DNA from: Plantibacter sp050587525
GTDB lineage: Bacteria > Actinomycetota > Actinomycetes > Actinomycetales > Microbacteriaceae
Length of the DNA stretch: 64,000 nucleotides
Reading direction: 5' to 3'
Assembly (NCBI RefSeq): GCF_050587525.1
Contig: NZ_JBOBFT010000005.1
Span: forward strand, 225,000-288,999
Position 1 is the first letter of the stretch; each line of letters opens with the position of its first letter. Below the pieces are notes generated by a model. The model was not told the origin of the DNA, made no database searches, and saw nothing but the letters and a program-made list of their open reading frames with translations. This document shows positions 43,894 to 53,716 of the stretch, one piece after another. The position numbers were made by a program, and so were the translations under genes.

Positions 43894-46800
43894 TCAGTGC
43901 CGCGGGACCTGCACCGGGATCGGCGCGGTGTCGAGGTGTTCAGTCGTGTGGAGGCCGAGGACGGCGGCCACGCGCACAGCGACGGCTTCCGCATCGGCGA
44001 ACAGGTCGAAGCTGTGGACGCGGACGTAGTGCCAGCCGAGGCGGCGCAGGACGTCGGGCCGGAGGCGCAGCGACTCCCGGAGACTGGTCTCCGCCAGCTG
44101 CGCATCGCACTCGACCACGACCGCTCGGCCGTTGTAGGCGGCCACGAGCGCGAGCTTGCCCCGGTAGCCCATGTCCACGCGCATTCCGAGCGTCTCGAGG
44201 CGTGTGGCGAGGTCGACGAGCATCGGTTCCGCTTCGTGGGTCGCCTGGTCTTCAGCGGCGCGACGGGTCGTGTCGGTGAGGATCCGCGCGAGCGCGAGGA
44301 TGCCGTGCTGCACGCGGGCCTGGTCGAGGTCCTCTGGCCGCATGCACGACACGATGACCATCGAGCGACGGGCACGGGTCATGCCGACGGCGAGCAAGCG
44401 GTCCCCGCCGGGCTGACCGAGGGATCCGAAGTCCGAGAGGACGCGGCCGTGCGGCGTGAGGCCGTAGCCGATCGAGAAGATCACGCGGTCGCGGCTCTCG
44501 GCCACGGACTGCTCGAGCGTGAGGACCGTGAACGGTTCGGCGCGCTCCCGCAGCAGGAAGTCGGAGAGGTCGGCCCTGCGTGCGAACGCGGCCAGGACGG
44601 CCTGCTGCACGCGCACGGCGTGCTTCTGGCTCGCGGTGACGACCATGAGCGATTCGCGCGGACGGTTCGAAGCGTGTTCGAGGACGAGTTCGACGACGCG
44701 CTCGACCTCGACGTCGACGCTCTCGATGGCGCCCGTGACGGGGTCGGGCATGCCGAGGCCGCCCGGCACGTAGTCGAGGCTCAGGCTGCCGTGGCCGAGG
44801 AATGATCCCGCCCACGGGAGCGAGTCGATCTGGCCGCCGTAGAAACGCTCGTTGACGAGCTCGGCGAGGTCCTCGCCGCCCGCACGGTAGCTGCGGGTGA
44901 GCATGAGGGTCGGGAGCACGGCGCTCAGACGTTCGAGTGCCGAATCGCGGTGCAGCTCGCCGTGGTCCGCGCCGTGCTCGACCGGGTGGTCGATGTCGTC
45001 GACGCCGATCGTGAACGGTGACGGGCTCTGCGTGACGGGGTCGCCGAACGCGACGACCTGGCGTGCGCGGCGGATCGCGTCGACGTTCTCGGCGAGGAGG
45101 GTCGCACCCGCGTCGACGAGGAAGACGGCGTCGAAGGTCGCCGCCTCCGGGATGCGGGGCACGTCGTACGGCGAGACGAGCCATACGGGAGCGAGGATGC
45201 GCGAGAGCGTCGGAGCGGCGGATTCGAGCTCGCCGGAGGAGACCTGGCCATCGCGCTTCAGGAGGGTGCGGAGCGCCATCCCCTCGGCCGGGTGATCGAC
45301 GAGACCGATCTTCCAGGTGTCCGCGAGAAGCGATGCGAGGAGCTGACCAGAGGCCGAGGCGTGCGCTTCGTCGACGAGGCGGAAGTCGGACTCGAGGCGT
45401 TCGACGACGGTCGTGTTGGCGCCGAGCAGTCCGCGATCCTCCATGAGGACGTGTTCGAGCATCGACTGCCACCAGGCGAGTTCGAGCTCGTCTGCGAGGC
45501 GAGAGGCCGGTACGTGGCGGTCAGAGAGGTCCACGAGGAGGTCTCCGAGACCCTGCTCCCGGAGGCCGGCGAGGATCGCCGTGCGCTCCTGCAGGTTGTG
45601 GAGCACTTCGGACTCGGTCGCGAGTTCGGAGATCGTACGGACGAGCGTGGGGATGGGCAGGCGTCCGAGGCGATCGGGCGTGCCAGCGATGCCGAGCGGC
45701 TCGTCGACGCGCTCGAGGTCCTCCGCGACGCGCTGGTACGCCTGCTCGACGTCCGCGATGCCGATCGGCACCTCCGGAGGCGCACCGGTCGTCACGTAGC
45801 GCTGCCACAGCGTCCGCTGCTGCTGGATGCGGCGGAGCGACCCGTTCATGTCCGGGACGTGGGCGCCGGGGCGCAGGTATTCCTTGGCCAGGGCCTTGAG
45901 CCGGCGTCGGCTGGCCGAGGACATCGCTGCGGAGTCCTTGCGCGAACTCGTCGCCACGATGAGGTCGGCGAGCGAACGGTCGAACACGTCCGGCTGGAAG
46001 CGGTCGAGCGTCTCACGGATGTCGGCGAGGAGGCGCAGGTAGATGCCGAGCTCGTCGATCGATTCGAACGGGCGCATCTGCGTCTGCCCGATGAGGTCGT
46101 ACGCGCGCTGCAGGAGCTGCGGGAGGTCCTTGCGGTGCAGCTTCTTCGCGAGCTCGTGCGTGGCCTTCGCCTCGTCGGTCGTGTCGAACGATGCGCCGTA
46201 CCAGGGCGAGTCGCTCGGACCGTACTTGAACTCGCCGAGCGATGCGGCCGCTTCGAGGGCTTCCGCAGCGCGATCGCGGCCGGCCGCGAGCCGGATGAGC
46301 GAATCGCGGTCGAGGCGGATGAGTGTGCCGGGCGGGGTCGGCAGCTTGGAGAGGCGTGCAAGGGCGTCGAGGGCGTCGACGACGGACACCCGCAGATCGG
46401 GATCGGTCGATGCGACGGACGTCCGGTAGTCGAGCAGCACACGACGGAGGCGGACGAGGGCGTCGTCCACTTCGCCGACCTGCGGCGGCACGGCGCGTTC
46501 GTTGCGCGTGATCGCCTGGATGATGTCGCGACGGAGGCTTCCCGGAGAGACGCAGAGGCCGGGCAGACCGACCTTGTCGAGACGGTGGCGGATGCCGTCG
46601 AGCGTGGAGCGGCGCGGGCTCACGACGAGGACGCGCTTGTGCTGCGCGGCGAGAACGCCGATGGCGTTCACGATTGTCTGCGTGCCGCCCGTGCCGGGGA
46701 GCGTGGTCACGACGAGGGAGTTGCCCGCGCCGATCTGCGCGATGACGTTCTCCTGCTCGACGTCCGCGTCCAGGAGGAGCGTGTCGGTCGACGGCGGGCG

Positions 46801-47631
46801 ATCGTCCTGTCCGGGGGCGTCGACCGGCTTGAACCCGCTGCGCACGAGGCGACCGGCTTCGTTGTCGCCGGCGACGGCGTCGAGGATGGAGTGGTTGAGC
46901 TGCGCGGCGTCCTCGAGGAGCGAGTGCCCGACGGCTCCGAACGACGACACGAGCAGGCGGGGCTGGACACTGAACCAGTCGAGGCCGGACGCGAGCATCC
47001 GCAGGCGGTCGATGACGGGCTGCGGCTTGAACACGCCGCCCGATTCGCTCAGCGCGACGAACTCGTCGGCGTCGAAGGTGATGCCGAACTGCTCGCGCAG
47101 TGCACGGACGAGTTCGGGGTTGGCGTAGGTGCCGCCGCGCAGCTTGACCTCGAAGTCACGGCCGTAGCGGCGGATGGCGAGCGGGCGCAGGAGCACGGGG
47201 GCGCAGAAGTCCTCGCCGTTGTGCTTCCACTGCGCGAGTCCGACGGCGAGGTGGACGGAGTCGATGCCTCGGACGGTGGAGAGCTCGATGCCCTTCGTCG
47301 TGATGCGGTCCGCAGCACGCTTCGCGGCGCGGAGGGCGATCTCGTCGCGGATGAGGTTCGAGAGCAGCGTGGACTTGCCTGAGATGAACTGGGGCAGGCC
47401 GCCGGGGTGGGTCGAGCTCAGTTCGACGCGCGTGCTCGGCGCGTCGACGAAGTGCAGGAGGGGCGACGGTCCGCCGACCTCCTCGAGCTGTCGGCGCCAT
47501 CCGGCGAGCGCGGTCTCGACGACGCCTGCCGCGGGCGCGACATCGCCGTCGGGGAGGGCAGCACCCTCCGACACGCGCTCGAACTCTGACGTCACGTTCG
47601 CGTCATCCCGTCTCTTCTCCAACCGCCACAC
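43894..47631 (-). CDS. SF1-like helicase with C-terminal nuclease fold, degenerate ATPase
   Basis: 1,245 residues from GTG 47629-47631; GTG at 47593-47595 (VTSEFERV) is an alternative. The N-terminal domain (to about 290) is DUF4011-like. SF1 motifs follow: motif I is LPGTGGTQT near residue 311 (usual GPPGTGKT, lysine replaced by glycine), motif II is FLVDAGAT near 835 (usual DEAS, acid lost), then TRSYRAGGEDLAELVNERFYGG, SRDRVIFSIGYG and VGMTRARRSMVIVS near 1085. The tail (about 1140-1230, VDMGYRGKLALVAAYNGR, then RRLGWHYVRVHSFDLF) is a Vsr/MTES_1575-like PD-(D/E)xK fold. Both key ATPase residues appear missing, so catalysis is doubtful. A DNA repair or defence role is possible. Confidence 0.85.
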   Translation of the reverse strand: MWRLEKRRDDANVTSEFERVSEGAALPDGDVAPAAGVVETALAGWRRQLEEVGGPSPLLHFVDAPSTRVELSSTHPGGLPQFISGKSTLLSNLIRDEIALRAAKRAADRITTKGIELSTVRGIDSVHLAVGLAQWKHNGEDFCAPVLLRPLAIRRYGRDFEVKLRGGTYANPELVRALREQFGITFDADEFVALSESGGVFKPQPVIDRLRMLASGLDWFSVQPRLLVSSFGAVGHSLLEDAAQLNHSILDAVAGDNEAGRLVRSGFKPVDAPGQDDRPPSTDTLLLDADVEQENVIAQIGAGNSLVVTTLPGTGGTQTIVNAIGVLAAQHKRVLVVSPRRSTLDGIRHRLDKVGLPGLCVSPGSLRRDIIQAITRNERAVPPQVGEVDDALVRLRRVLLDYRTSVASTDPDLRVSVVDALDALARLSKLPTPPGTLIRLDRDSLIRLAAGRDRAAEALEAAASLGEFKYGPSDSPWYGASFDTTDEAKATHELAKKLHRKDLPQLLQRAYDLIGQTQMRPFESIDELGIYLRLLADIRETLDRFQPDVFDRSLADLIVATSSRKDSAAMSSASRRRLKALAKEYLRPGAHVPDMNGSLRRIQQQRTLWQRYVTTGAPPEVPIGIADVEQAYQRVAEDLERVDEPLGIAGTPDRLGRLPIPTLVRTISELATESEVLHNLQERTAILAGLREQGLGDLLVDLSDRHVPASRLADELELAWWQSMLEHVLMEDRGLLGANTTVVERLESDFRLVDEAHASASGQLLASLLADTWKIGLVDHPAEGMALRTLLKRDGQVSSGELESAAPTLSRILAPVWLVSPYDVPRIPEAATFDAVFLVDAGATLLAENVDAIRRARQVVAFGDPVTQSPSPFTIGVDDIDHPVEHGADHGELHRDSALERLSAVLPTLMLTRSYRAGGEDLAELVNERFYGGQIDSLPWAGSFLGHGSLSLDYVPGGLGMPDPVTGAIESVDVEVERVVELVLEHASNRPRESLMVVTASQKHAVRVQQAVLAAFARRADLSDFLLRERAEPFTVLTLEQSVAESRDRVIFSIGYGLTPHGRVLSDFGSLGQPGGDRLLAVGMTRARRSMVIVSCMRPEDLDQARVQHGILALARILTDTTRRAAEDQATHEAEPMLVDLATRLETLGMRVDMGYRGKLALVAAYNGRAVVVECDAQLAETSLRESLRLRPDVLRRLGWHYVRVHSFDLFADAEAVAVRVAAVLGLHTTEHLDTAPIPVQVPRH

Positions 47632-47788
47632 ACTTGCACCCTAGACGCCAACTGAGGAAATACCCGGCAATCATCACGGGTTTTCGTCGACTTGGCCCCC
47701 GAATCCGGGTCAGACGCGATCGAAGGGCCCGATCTCGGCCGCGTGCGGTCCCCGGCGGCCCCTCGAACAGTGCCGGCGCCTCCGGGGT

Positions 47789-49000
47789 TCAGGACACACC
47801 GAGGATGCCGGAGAGGACCATGACGGCGGTCCCGCGGAGCACGATATCGCTGCCCTGCTCGGTCATCCGGAGCCGCACTCCGCCGTGGAATTCGGTCATC
47901 GTACGCGCTTGCACGGTGGCCATCGCCGTGTCCATGAGCACTCCGGCGAGGAGGTCCTCCGGTCCGCTCAGGACGATCTCCGAGAGATTGAGCGCACCGA
48001 CGATCGCGGCGAGCGAGATGCCGAGACGGAGCCCCGCCGCCGCCAGGATCTCGGCGCGTCGCGCGTCGGTCTCGTCCGCGGGAAGCCCAGCGGCCTCCGC
48101 GGCATCGATGAGGCCGCGCAAGTGCGGGACGGCCAGCCAGGCCTCTAGGCAACCGCGCTTGCCGCACGCGCATTCCGGCCCACCGTCCGTGCCGACGACG
48201 ACGTGCCCGATCTCGCCCGCTGCGAACCGACTGCCGAACATGAGCTGGCCGCCGACGAGCAGTCCGGCGCCGACGCCCTGGCTCACCTTGACGAGCATGA
48301 GGTCGCTCGCGCCGCCGCCGAAGGAGTACTCGGCGAGCACGGCGGCGTTGGCGTCGTTGGCGACGAGGACGGGGACCTGTGCGACGCGTTCGATCGCGCC
48401 CTGGAGGTCGACGTCCTTCCACTGCAGGTTGGGGGCGCTGCGGACGACGCCGGAGACGTCGACGATGCCGGGCGAGCCCACGCCGACGCCGAGCACCTCG
48501 ACGCTCGTGAGCGCGAGCAGCGCTTCGGCGAGCCCCACCGCCTTCGCGATGGCCTCGTCCCCCTTGGCCCCTTCGAGCGCCACGTCGCGGGCGACGACGA
48601 TGTCACCGTCGAGCGTGAGGACGGCGCCGCGGAACACCCGCGTGTCGGAGAGGTCCAGGCCGACGATCTGGAACTCGTCGCGGTTGATGTCGATGAGCGT
48701 CGCCGGCTTGCCGGGTCGCGCGGATTCGCGCAGGCCGACCTCGACGATGAGGTTGTCGGCGATGAGCGAGGCGACGAGGTCGGAGATGCTCACCCGGGTG
48801 AGACCGGTGGCGCGGGCGATGTCCGCCCGGCTCATGGCTCCGCTCGCGAAGAGCGTCTGCATGACGAGAGCGCGGTTGTGTCCGCGCGCGTGCTCGGGGA
48901 GGACCTTCGCGCTCGGGCGGAGGCGGCGGCCCGGAGCGTACGAGAAGGTGTCGAGGCGCTCGACGCCGCTCTCCCCGTCCACGTACCCTCCGACACTCAT
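47789..49000 (-). CDS. ROK family transcriptional regulator
   Basis: About 403 residues. An N-terminal winged HTH (RGHNRALVMQTLFASGAMSR, then ATGLTRVSISDLVASLI) precedes the sugar-kinase-like ROK domain: VLGVGVGSPGIVD, NDANAAVLAEYSFGG, GEIGHVVVGTDGG and the zinc motif CACGKRGCLEAWL. Such proteins repress sugar-uptake genes and release DNA on binding the sugar. It is divergent from the glycosyltransferase gene (192-bp gap), but no sugar ABC transporter is adjacent. Confidence 0.92.
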   Translation of the reverse strand: MSVGGYVDGESGVERLDTFSYAPGRRLRPSAKVLPEHARGHNRALVMQTLFASGAMSRADIARATGLTRVSISDLVASLIADNLIVEVGLRESARPGKPATLIDINRDEFQIVGLDLSDTRVFRGAVLTLDGDIVVARDVALEGAKGDEAIAKAVGLAEALLALTSVEVLGVGVGSPGIVDVSGVVRSAPNLQWKDVDLQGAIERVAQVPVLVANDANAAVLAEYSFGGGASDLMLVKVSQGVGAGLLVGGQLMFGSRFAAGEIGHVVVGTDGGPECACGKRGCLEAWLAVPHLRGLIDAAEAAGLPADETDARRAEILAAAGLRLGISLAAIVGALNLSEIVLSGPEDLLAGVLMDTAMATVQARTMTEFHGGVRLRMTEQGSDIVLRGTAVMVLSGILGVS

Positions 49001-49192
49001 AGAGCCAAGTAAACCAGTCCGGAGGCGCTTCCCCCGCTTCCGCGGAACCGATTGCAGCGCGTTTCGCCCGACCGACCCGAGTCGGTCGATCGGCCCATTC
49101 AACGTACCGGTCCACCCGCTCGTCACCAGATGGTCACCGACACGTCCCCTCCAGGGCACCGCTTCGCCGTGCCGCCGTCCGACCATGGTCCC

Positions 49193-50362
49193 GTGAGGAT
49201 CGCAATCGTGGCCGAGTCGTTTCTTCCGCAGATGAACGGCGTCACCCACTCGCTCCTGCGGGTCATGGAACACCTGGCGGAGCGGGGCGACGACGTCCTC
49301 GTGATCGCCCCGAGCGGCGGGCGGGACACCCCGCACCAGCACGGCTCCGCCCGCGTGGACGGGCTTCCCTCGTTCGCCCTCCCCCGCTACCGCAACGTCA
49401 GGCTCGCGGCGGGCGGCGTCCGGCGCATCACGACGCTCCTCCGCGGCTTCAGCCCCGACGTCGTCCACCTCGCTTCGCCGTTCGTCCTCGGGTGGCGCGG
49501 CGTGCAGGCGGCCGAACGGCTCGGCATCCCCACTGTCGCGGTGTACCAGACCGACGTCCCCGCGTACGCGGTCCGGTACGGCTTCCCCGCCGCGGAGCCG
49601 CTCCTCTGGCAGCACGTCGAACGCATCCACCGGCGCGCGACGATCACGCTCGCCCCGTCGACGCACGCGCTCGCGCAGCTCAAGGCCCACGGCGTCGACC
49701 GGTTGCGGCTGTGGGTGCGCGGCGTCGACGCGGTCCGGTTCTCCCCGACGAAGCGGAGCCTCGCCTGGCGCGACGCGATCGCCCCGGCGGGCGAGCGAAT
49801 CATCGGCTACGTCGGCCGGTTGGCCGCCGAGAAGCAGGTCGAGGACCTAGCCGTGCTCTCGGCCATCCCGAATACGCGGCTCGTCATCATCGGCGACGGG
49901 CCGCTGCGACCGATGCTCGAACAGAAGCTCCCCGGAGCAGTGTTCGTCGGGTTCCTCGGTGGCGATGAGCTCGCGACCGCGATGGCGAGCCTCGACGTCT
50001 TCGTGCACCCCGGTGAGTCCGAGACGTTCTGCCAGACCATCCAGGAGGCGATGGCGTCGGGCGTGCCCGTCGTCGCGACGGGTCGCGGAGGCCCCGTCGA
50101 TCTCGTCGATTCGAGCCGGACGGGCTGGCTGTACGAACCCGGCCGTCTCGAACAGTTGGCCGGATTCGTGCGCGACCTCGTGGGCGACGACGTCAAACGG
50201 GCGGCCTTCGGCTCCGCCGCCCGCGCGAGTGTCGAAGCGCGCACCTGGAAGAGCGTCAGCAGCGCCCTCGTCGGCCACTACAGCGACGCCGTCGAGCTCC
50301 ACGCGGGCGCCTCGACGATGCTGCCCCAGCCCCGTCGGCGGTTCGCGCGGCGCCAGGGCTGA
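49193..50362 (+). CDS. GT4 family glycosyltransferase, mannosyltransferase-like
   Basis: About 389 residues from GTG at 49193; an ATG at 49130 is an alternative. The GT-B fold begins VRIAIVAESFLPQMNGVTHS, the typical start of the MgtA/PimB-type subgroup. The donor-binding half has YVGRLAAEKQVEDLAVLS, VIIGDGPLRPML and the E-x7-E motif in GESETFCQTIQEAMASGVPVVA. It likely transfers mannose or another hexose to a lipid or glycan at the membrane, by analogy with actinobacterial homologues. A basic tail (RRRFARRQG) may bind the membrane. Confidence 0.9.
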   Translation: MRIAIVAESFLPQMNGVTHSLLRVMEHLAERGDDVLVIAPSGGRDTPHQHGSARVDGLPSFALPRYRNVRLAAGGVRRITTLLRGFSPDVVHLASPFVLGWRGVQAAERLGIPTVAVYQTDVPAYAVRYGFPAAEPLLWQHVERIHRRATITLAPSTHALAQLKAHGVDRLRLWVRGVDAVRFSPTKRSLAWRDAIAPAGERIIGYVGRLAAEKQVEDLAVLSAIPNTRLVIIGDGPLRPMLEQKLPGAVFVGFLGGDELATAMASLDVFVHPGESETFCQTIQEAMASGVPVVATGRGGPVDLVDSSRTGWLYEPGRLEQLAGFVRDLVGDDVKRAAFGSAARASVEARTWKSVSSALVGHYSDAVELHAGASTMLPQPRRRFARRQG

Positions 50363-50380
50363 AGGGCCGACCGCCCGGCG

Positions 50381-51379
50381 CTACTCGGTCGGGTAGCTCA
50401 CGCCGATCTGACGACGGATCTCGTCCATCGTCTCCATGATGCTGATCGTCTCGGAGACGGGCAGGCGTGCGCCGCTCAGCTCACCGGACGCGACGATCTG
50501 CTCGAGCTCCCACGCCTGGTACTGCATGCCGCGGCCGGCGACGTCGGAGGTGTAGCTCTCGATGACCTCGCCGTCGGGACCGAGGACGCGGAAGTCGGCC
50601 GGGTCCTGCCAGGTGCGGTCGATCTCGATCCACGCCTTCGTGCCGACGATCGATGCGCGGTTCGGCCCGGGGGCGCGGCTCGACGAGAGCGTGACGGCCG
50701 TCGCACCGCCAGCGTAGGTGAAGAGCGTCGTGACGTCCGTGTCGGTGCCGATGTCCTGGATCGTCGCGGTCGACTGGATCCGTTCGGGCGTGCCGAAGAG
50801 GTCCGAGGCGAACGAGATCGGGTAGACGGCGAGGTCGAGGAGCGCTCCGCCGCCGAGTGCGGGGGCGTTGATGCGGTGCTGCGGGTCGGTCGAGAGCAGC
50901 TGGTTGTGACCGGCCGTGACGTTGCGCAGTTCACCGAGCGTGCCGGCGGCGATGATCTCGCGGATGCGGTCCATGTGCGGGAGGAAGCGGCTCCACATCG
51001 CTTCGAGGACGACGAGGCCCTTCTCTGCGGCGAGCGCCACGACGGCCTGCGCCTCGGCGGCGTTGAGGGTGAACGGCTTCTCGATGAGCACGTGCTTGCC
51101 GGCGTTCAGCGCCAGGATCGCCTGCTCGGCGTGGAAGGGGTGGGGCGTCGCGATGTAGATCACGTCGACCTCAGGATCGGCGACGAGCGACTCGTAGCTC
51201 GTGTGCACGTTGGGCACGGAGAACTCGGCAGCGAAGTCGTCGGCGGTCGCCTGCGAGCGCGAACCGACGGCACGGACGTCGAAGCCGTGGAGGACGAGGT
51301 CCGCCGCGAACGCCTTCGCGATCCCGCCGGGTCCGAGGATGCCCCAGCGCAACCCGTTCGACTGCGTGCCGTTCGTCAT
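50381..51379 (-). CDS. Gfo/Idh/MocA family oxidoreductase
   Basis: 332 residues. The Rossmann start is WGILGPGGIAKAFAADL, followed by VDVIYIATPHPFHAEQAILAL and the signature HVLIEKPFTLNAAEA, where the lysine is catalytic. The C-terminal substrate sheet begins near residue 120. It oxidises or reduces a sugar or polyol with NAD(P). It lies convergent with the glycosyltransferase gene (18-bp gap). Confidence 0.92.
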   Translation of the reverse strand: MTNGTQSNGLRWGILGPGGIAKAFAADLVLHGFDVRAVGSRSQATADDFAAEFSVPNVHTSYESLVADPEVDVIYIATPHPFHAEQAILALNAGKHVLIEKPFTLNAAEAQAVVALAAEKGLVVLEAMWSRFLPHMDRIREIIAAGTLGELRNVTAGHNQLLSTDPQHRINAPALGGGALLDLAVYPISFASDLFGTPERIQSTATIQDIGTDTDVTTLFTYAGGATAVTLSSSRAPGPNRASIVGTKAWIEIDRTWQDPADFRVLGPDGEVIESYTSDVAGRGMQYQAWELEQIVASGELSGARLPVSETISIMETMDEIRRQIGVSYPTE

Positions 51380-51560
51380 GTGTTCTCCCTTGAATCGTGT
51401 GGGAAAAGCCTACTGGAGCGGATGCTCGTCGCCGTCCGTCCGGGCGGACGTCCTCCTTCGGGGACTCGTTCAGTCGAGCGCCCCGATCTATGCTTGTCCC
51501 GCACTGTCGCGATTCCGGATGCCGAACCATCCGACGACGGCGCCATGTGGGAGGGACATG

Positions 51561-52037
51561 ATGAGCACGTTCGCACACCGTTCGGCGGGGGTGGTCGTGG
51601 GGGCGATCGTCCTCGGCACCGCCTTGACCGCCTGCGTCGGGGAACCGCCGAAGCCTCCCGTGACGATCGTCGTCACCGAGACGGCGACACCGACGCCGAC
51701 TCCGACTCCGACCCCACCGCCCGCGGCCGCCCCACAGCCGGCCCCGGAGCCTGCTCCCATCGTCCCGAACGATCCGGCGAAGCCCGCGGAACCGCTTCCG
51801 GAGGGTCCCGCGTTCGATCTCGGCGCGATGCCGGGCGCCCAGGGGCCCGTCACGACGGACGGCGACGGCAATCCGCTCTCCTACACGGTCGTCTCCGGTG
51901 ATGCGTTCTTCGAGATCTCGCAACGCTTCGACGTCCCGCAGCAGCAGCTCTTGCGGATGAACCCGTCGATCCCCGGTCTCGGACTCGACATCTACATCGG
52001 CGACGTCATCAACCTCGACTGGACGACGACCAAGTAG
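51561..52037 (+). CDS. LysM-domain lipoprotein
   Basis: About 158 residues after GGGAGGG. The signal peptide has lipobox LTAC (C25). A Thr/Pro/Ala-rich linker (about 40-100) follows. The C-terminal ~50 residues are a LysM domain (YTVVSGDAFFEISQRFDVPQQQLLRMNPSI, then GDVINL). LysM binds N-acetylglucosamine in peptidoglycan, so the protein is probably a surface lipoprotein attached to the wall. The ATG at 51558, one codon earlier, would also fit. Confidence 0.88.
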   Translation: MSTFAHRSAGVVVGAIVLGTALTACVGEPPKPPVTIVVTETATPTPTPTPTPPPAAAPQPAPEPAPIVPNDPAKPAEPLPEGPAFDLGAMPGAQGPVTTDGDGNPLSYTVVSGDAFFEISQRFDVPQQQLLRMNPSIPGLGLDIYIGDVINLDWTTTK

Positions 52038-52076
52038 CTGTGGAGATCGGGTGGCGGGGAGGTCGGCGGGTCACCG

Positions 52077-53540
52077 TCAACCGAACGGGATCGCTCCGAC
52101 GAGCACCCCGACGACGAGCATCAGGACCGACACGAGCGCCGCACGCCACAGGACCTTCTTGTGGTGGTCGCCGAGGTTCACGCTCGCGAGCGAGACGAGT
52201 AGCAGGATCGCCGGAACGAGCGGGCTCTGCAGATGGACGGGCTGACCCGTGATCGACGCCCGCGCCATCTCGACGGGCGTGATCCCGAAGTTCGCCGCGC
52301 TCTCCGAGAGGATCGGCAGGATGCCGAAGTAGAAGGCGTCATTGCTCATGAAGAAGGTCATCGGGATACTGAGGACACCCGTGATGACGGCGAGGAACGG
52401 ACCCAGCGCGTCCGGGATGATCGCGACGAGCCAATCGGCCATCGCCGTCACCATGCCCGTGCCGTTCAGCACGCCGATGAGCACACCGGCGGCGAGCACC
52501 ATCGAGACGACGCCGACGATGCTCGGCGCGTGCGCGACGATCTCCTTCGACTGCTGCGCGAGCTTGGGGAAGTTGATCAGGAGGGCGATGCCCGTGCCCA
52601 CCATGAACACGTAGGGCAGCGGAACGAGGTCGAGGACCAGGAGCACCATGACGGCGATCGTGAGAGCGAGATTGAACCAGATCAGGCGAGGGCGGAGCGT
52701 GTCACGGTCCGGGTCGAGCATCGTGTCTGCCATCGCCGTGTCGTCCGGCCGGACGAGCGTCGCGAGCGATCCGCGGCGCGGACGGGCGAACGACGTCGCC
52801 ATGCCGCCGGTCAGCGGTGCGGCGGCCGATCCTCCACCGGAAGCCGCCGCAGCGATCCCGGAACCGCCTGAACCGCCGGAGCCGAGGCCCTGCCCGTTCC
52901 CGAGGCCCTCGCCGAGCATCCCGAGCGCACCGACCCGCTTCCGCTCCCCCAACCCGAGGATCCAGGAGAACGCGAAGACCAGGACGAGCCCGGCGGCGAG
53001 CGACGGCAGCATCGGCACGAAGATCTCGGTCGGCGAGACCCCGAGGGCGGACGCGGCCCGCACCGTCGGTCCGCCCCACGGCACGATGTTGAGGGTCCCG
53101 TTCGCGAGACCGGCGACGCACGTGAGGACGACGGGGTTGAGACCGAGGCGCAGGTAGATGGGGAGCATCGCCGCCGTCGTGACGATGAAGGTCGTCGAGC
53201 CGTCACCGTCGAGTGAGACCGCGGCTGCGAGGATCGCCGTCCCGAGGACGATCTTGGCCGGGTCGTCGCCGAGCGCACGGACGATGAAGCGCACGAGCGG
53301 GTCGAAGAGCCCCACGTCGATCATGATCCCGAAGTACATGATGGCGAACATGAGCAGCGCGGCCGTCGGTGCGAGGTTGCCGATCGCTTCGAGCACCATG
53401 TCGCCGAGGCCGAGACCCGCGCCGGCGAAGAGCCCGAAGATCGTCGGGACGATGATGAGGGCCACCATGGGGGTGAGCCGTTTGGTCATGATGAGCACCA
53501 TGAAGGTGAGGATCATCGCGAATCCCAGGATTACCAGCAC
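52077..53540 (-). CDS. CitMHS family metal-citrate:proton symporter
   Basis: 487 residues, about twelve membrane helices. AIMYFGIMIDVGLFDPLVRFIVR and AVSLDGDGSTTFIVTTAAMLPIY are CitMHS hallmarks, and GLANGTLNIVPWGGPTVRAASALGVSP is a known motif. The central cytoplasmic loop is long and Gly/Ala-rich. It imports citrate as a complex with Mg or another divalent ion. It is divergent from the CitA-like sensor kinase, which presumably induces it. Confidence 0.93.
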   Translation of the reverse strand: MLVILGFAMILTFMVLIMTKRLTPMVALIIVPTIFGLFAGAGLGLGDMVLEAIGNLAPTAALLMFAIMYFGIMIDVGLFDPLVRFIVRALGDDPAKIVLGTAILAAAVSLDGDGSTTFIVTTAAMLPIYLRLGLNPVVLTCVAGLANGTLNIVPWGGPTVRAASALGVSPTEIFVPMLPSLAAGLVLVFAFSWILGLGERKRVGALGMLGEGLGNGQGLGSGGSGGSGIAAAASGGGSAAAPLTGGMATSFARPRRGSLATLVRPDDTAMADTMLDPDRDTLRPRLIWFNLALTIAVMVLLVLDLVPLPYVFMVGTGIALLINFPKLAQQSKEIVAHAPSIVGVVSMVLAAGVLIGVLNGTGMVTAMADWLVAIIPDALGPFLAVITGVLSIPMTFFMSNDAFYFGILPILSESAANFGITPVEMARASITGQPVHLQSPLVPAILLLVSLASVNLGDHHKKVLWRAALVSVLMLVVGVLVGAIPFG

Positions 53541-53651
53541 GTCGACTCCTTTGTCTGAACGGTGGACCGTCGGTCCGGTGTCAGGCTAGGCGAGCCGGTC
53601 CTCGGCGTCGTGCTATTCCGCGTTCGGCTCGGATCTGCCGATTGACGCACC

Positions 53652-53669
53652 TTGTGCGCATTGTGCTCA
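53652..53669 (+). promoter_or_regulatory. Direct repeat TTGTGCGCA-TTGTGCTCA
   Basis: Two 9-bp copies lie head to tail in the gap between the citrate transporter and sensor kinase genes, about 110 bp upstream of the transporter start. A candidate binding site for the CitB-like response regulator. Confidence 0.3.
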
Positions 53670-53716
53670 CGGCCCGCCGAGCCGTCGACGGACGTCCTCG
53701 GCCGTAGCATCGGAGA

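Noticed and set aside
47350..47400. SGKSTLL in the N-terminal domain of the helicase looking like a Walker A
   Set aside because: It lacks the GxxxxGK spacing, lies in the DUF4011-like region, and the true SF1 motif I position is at about residue 311.
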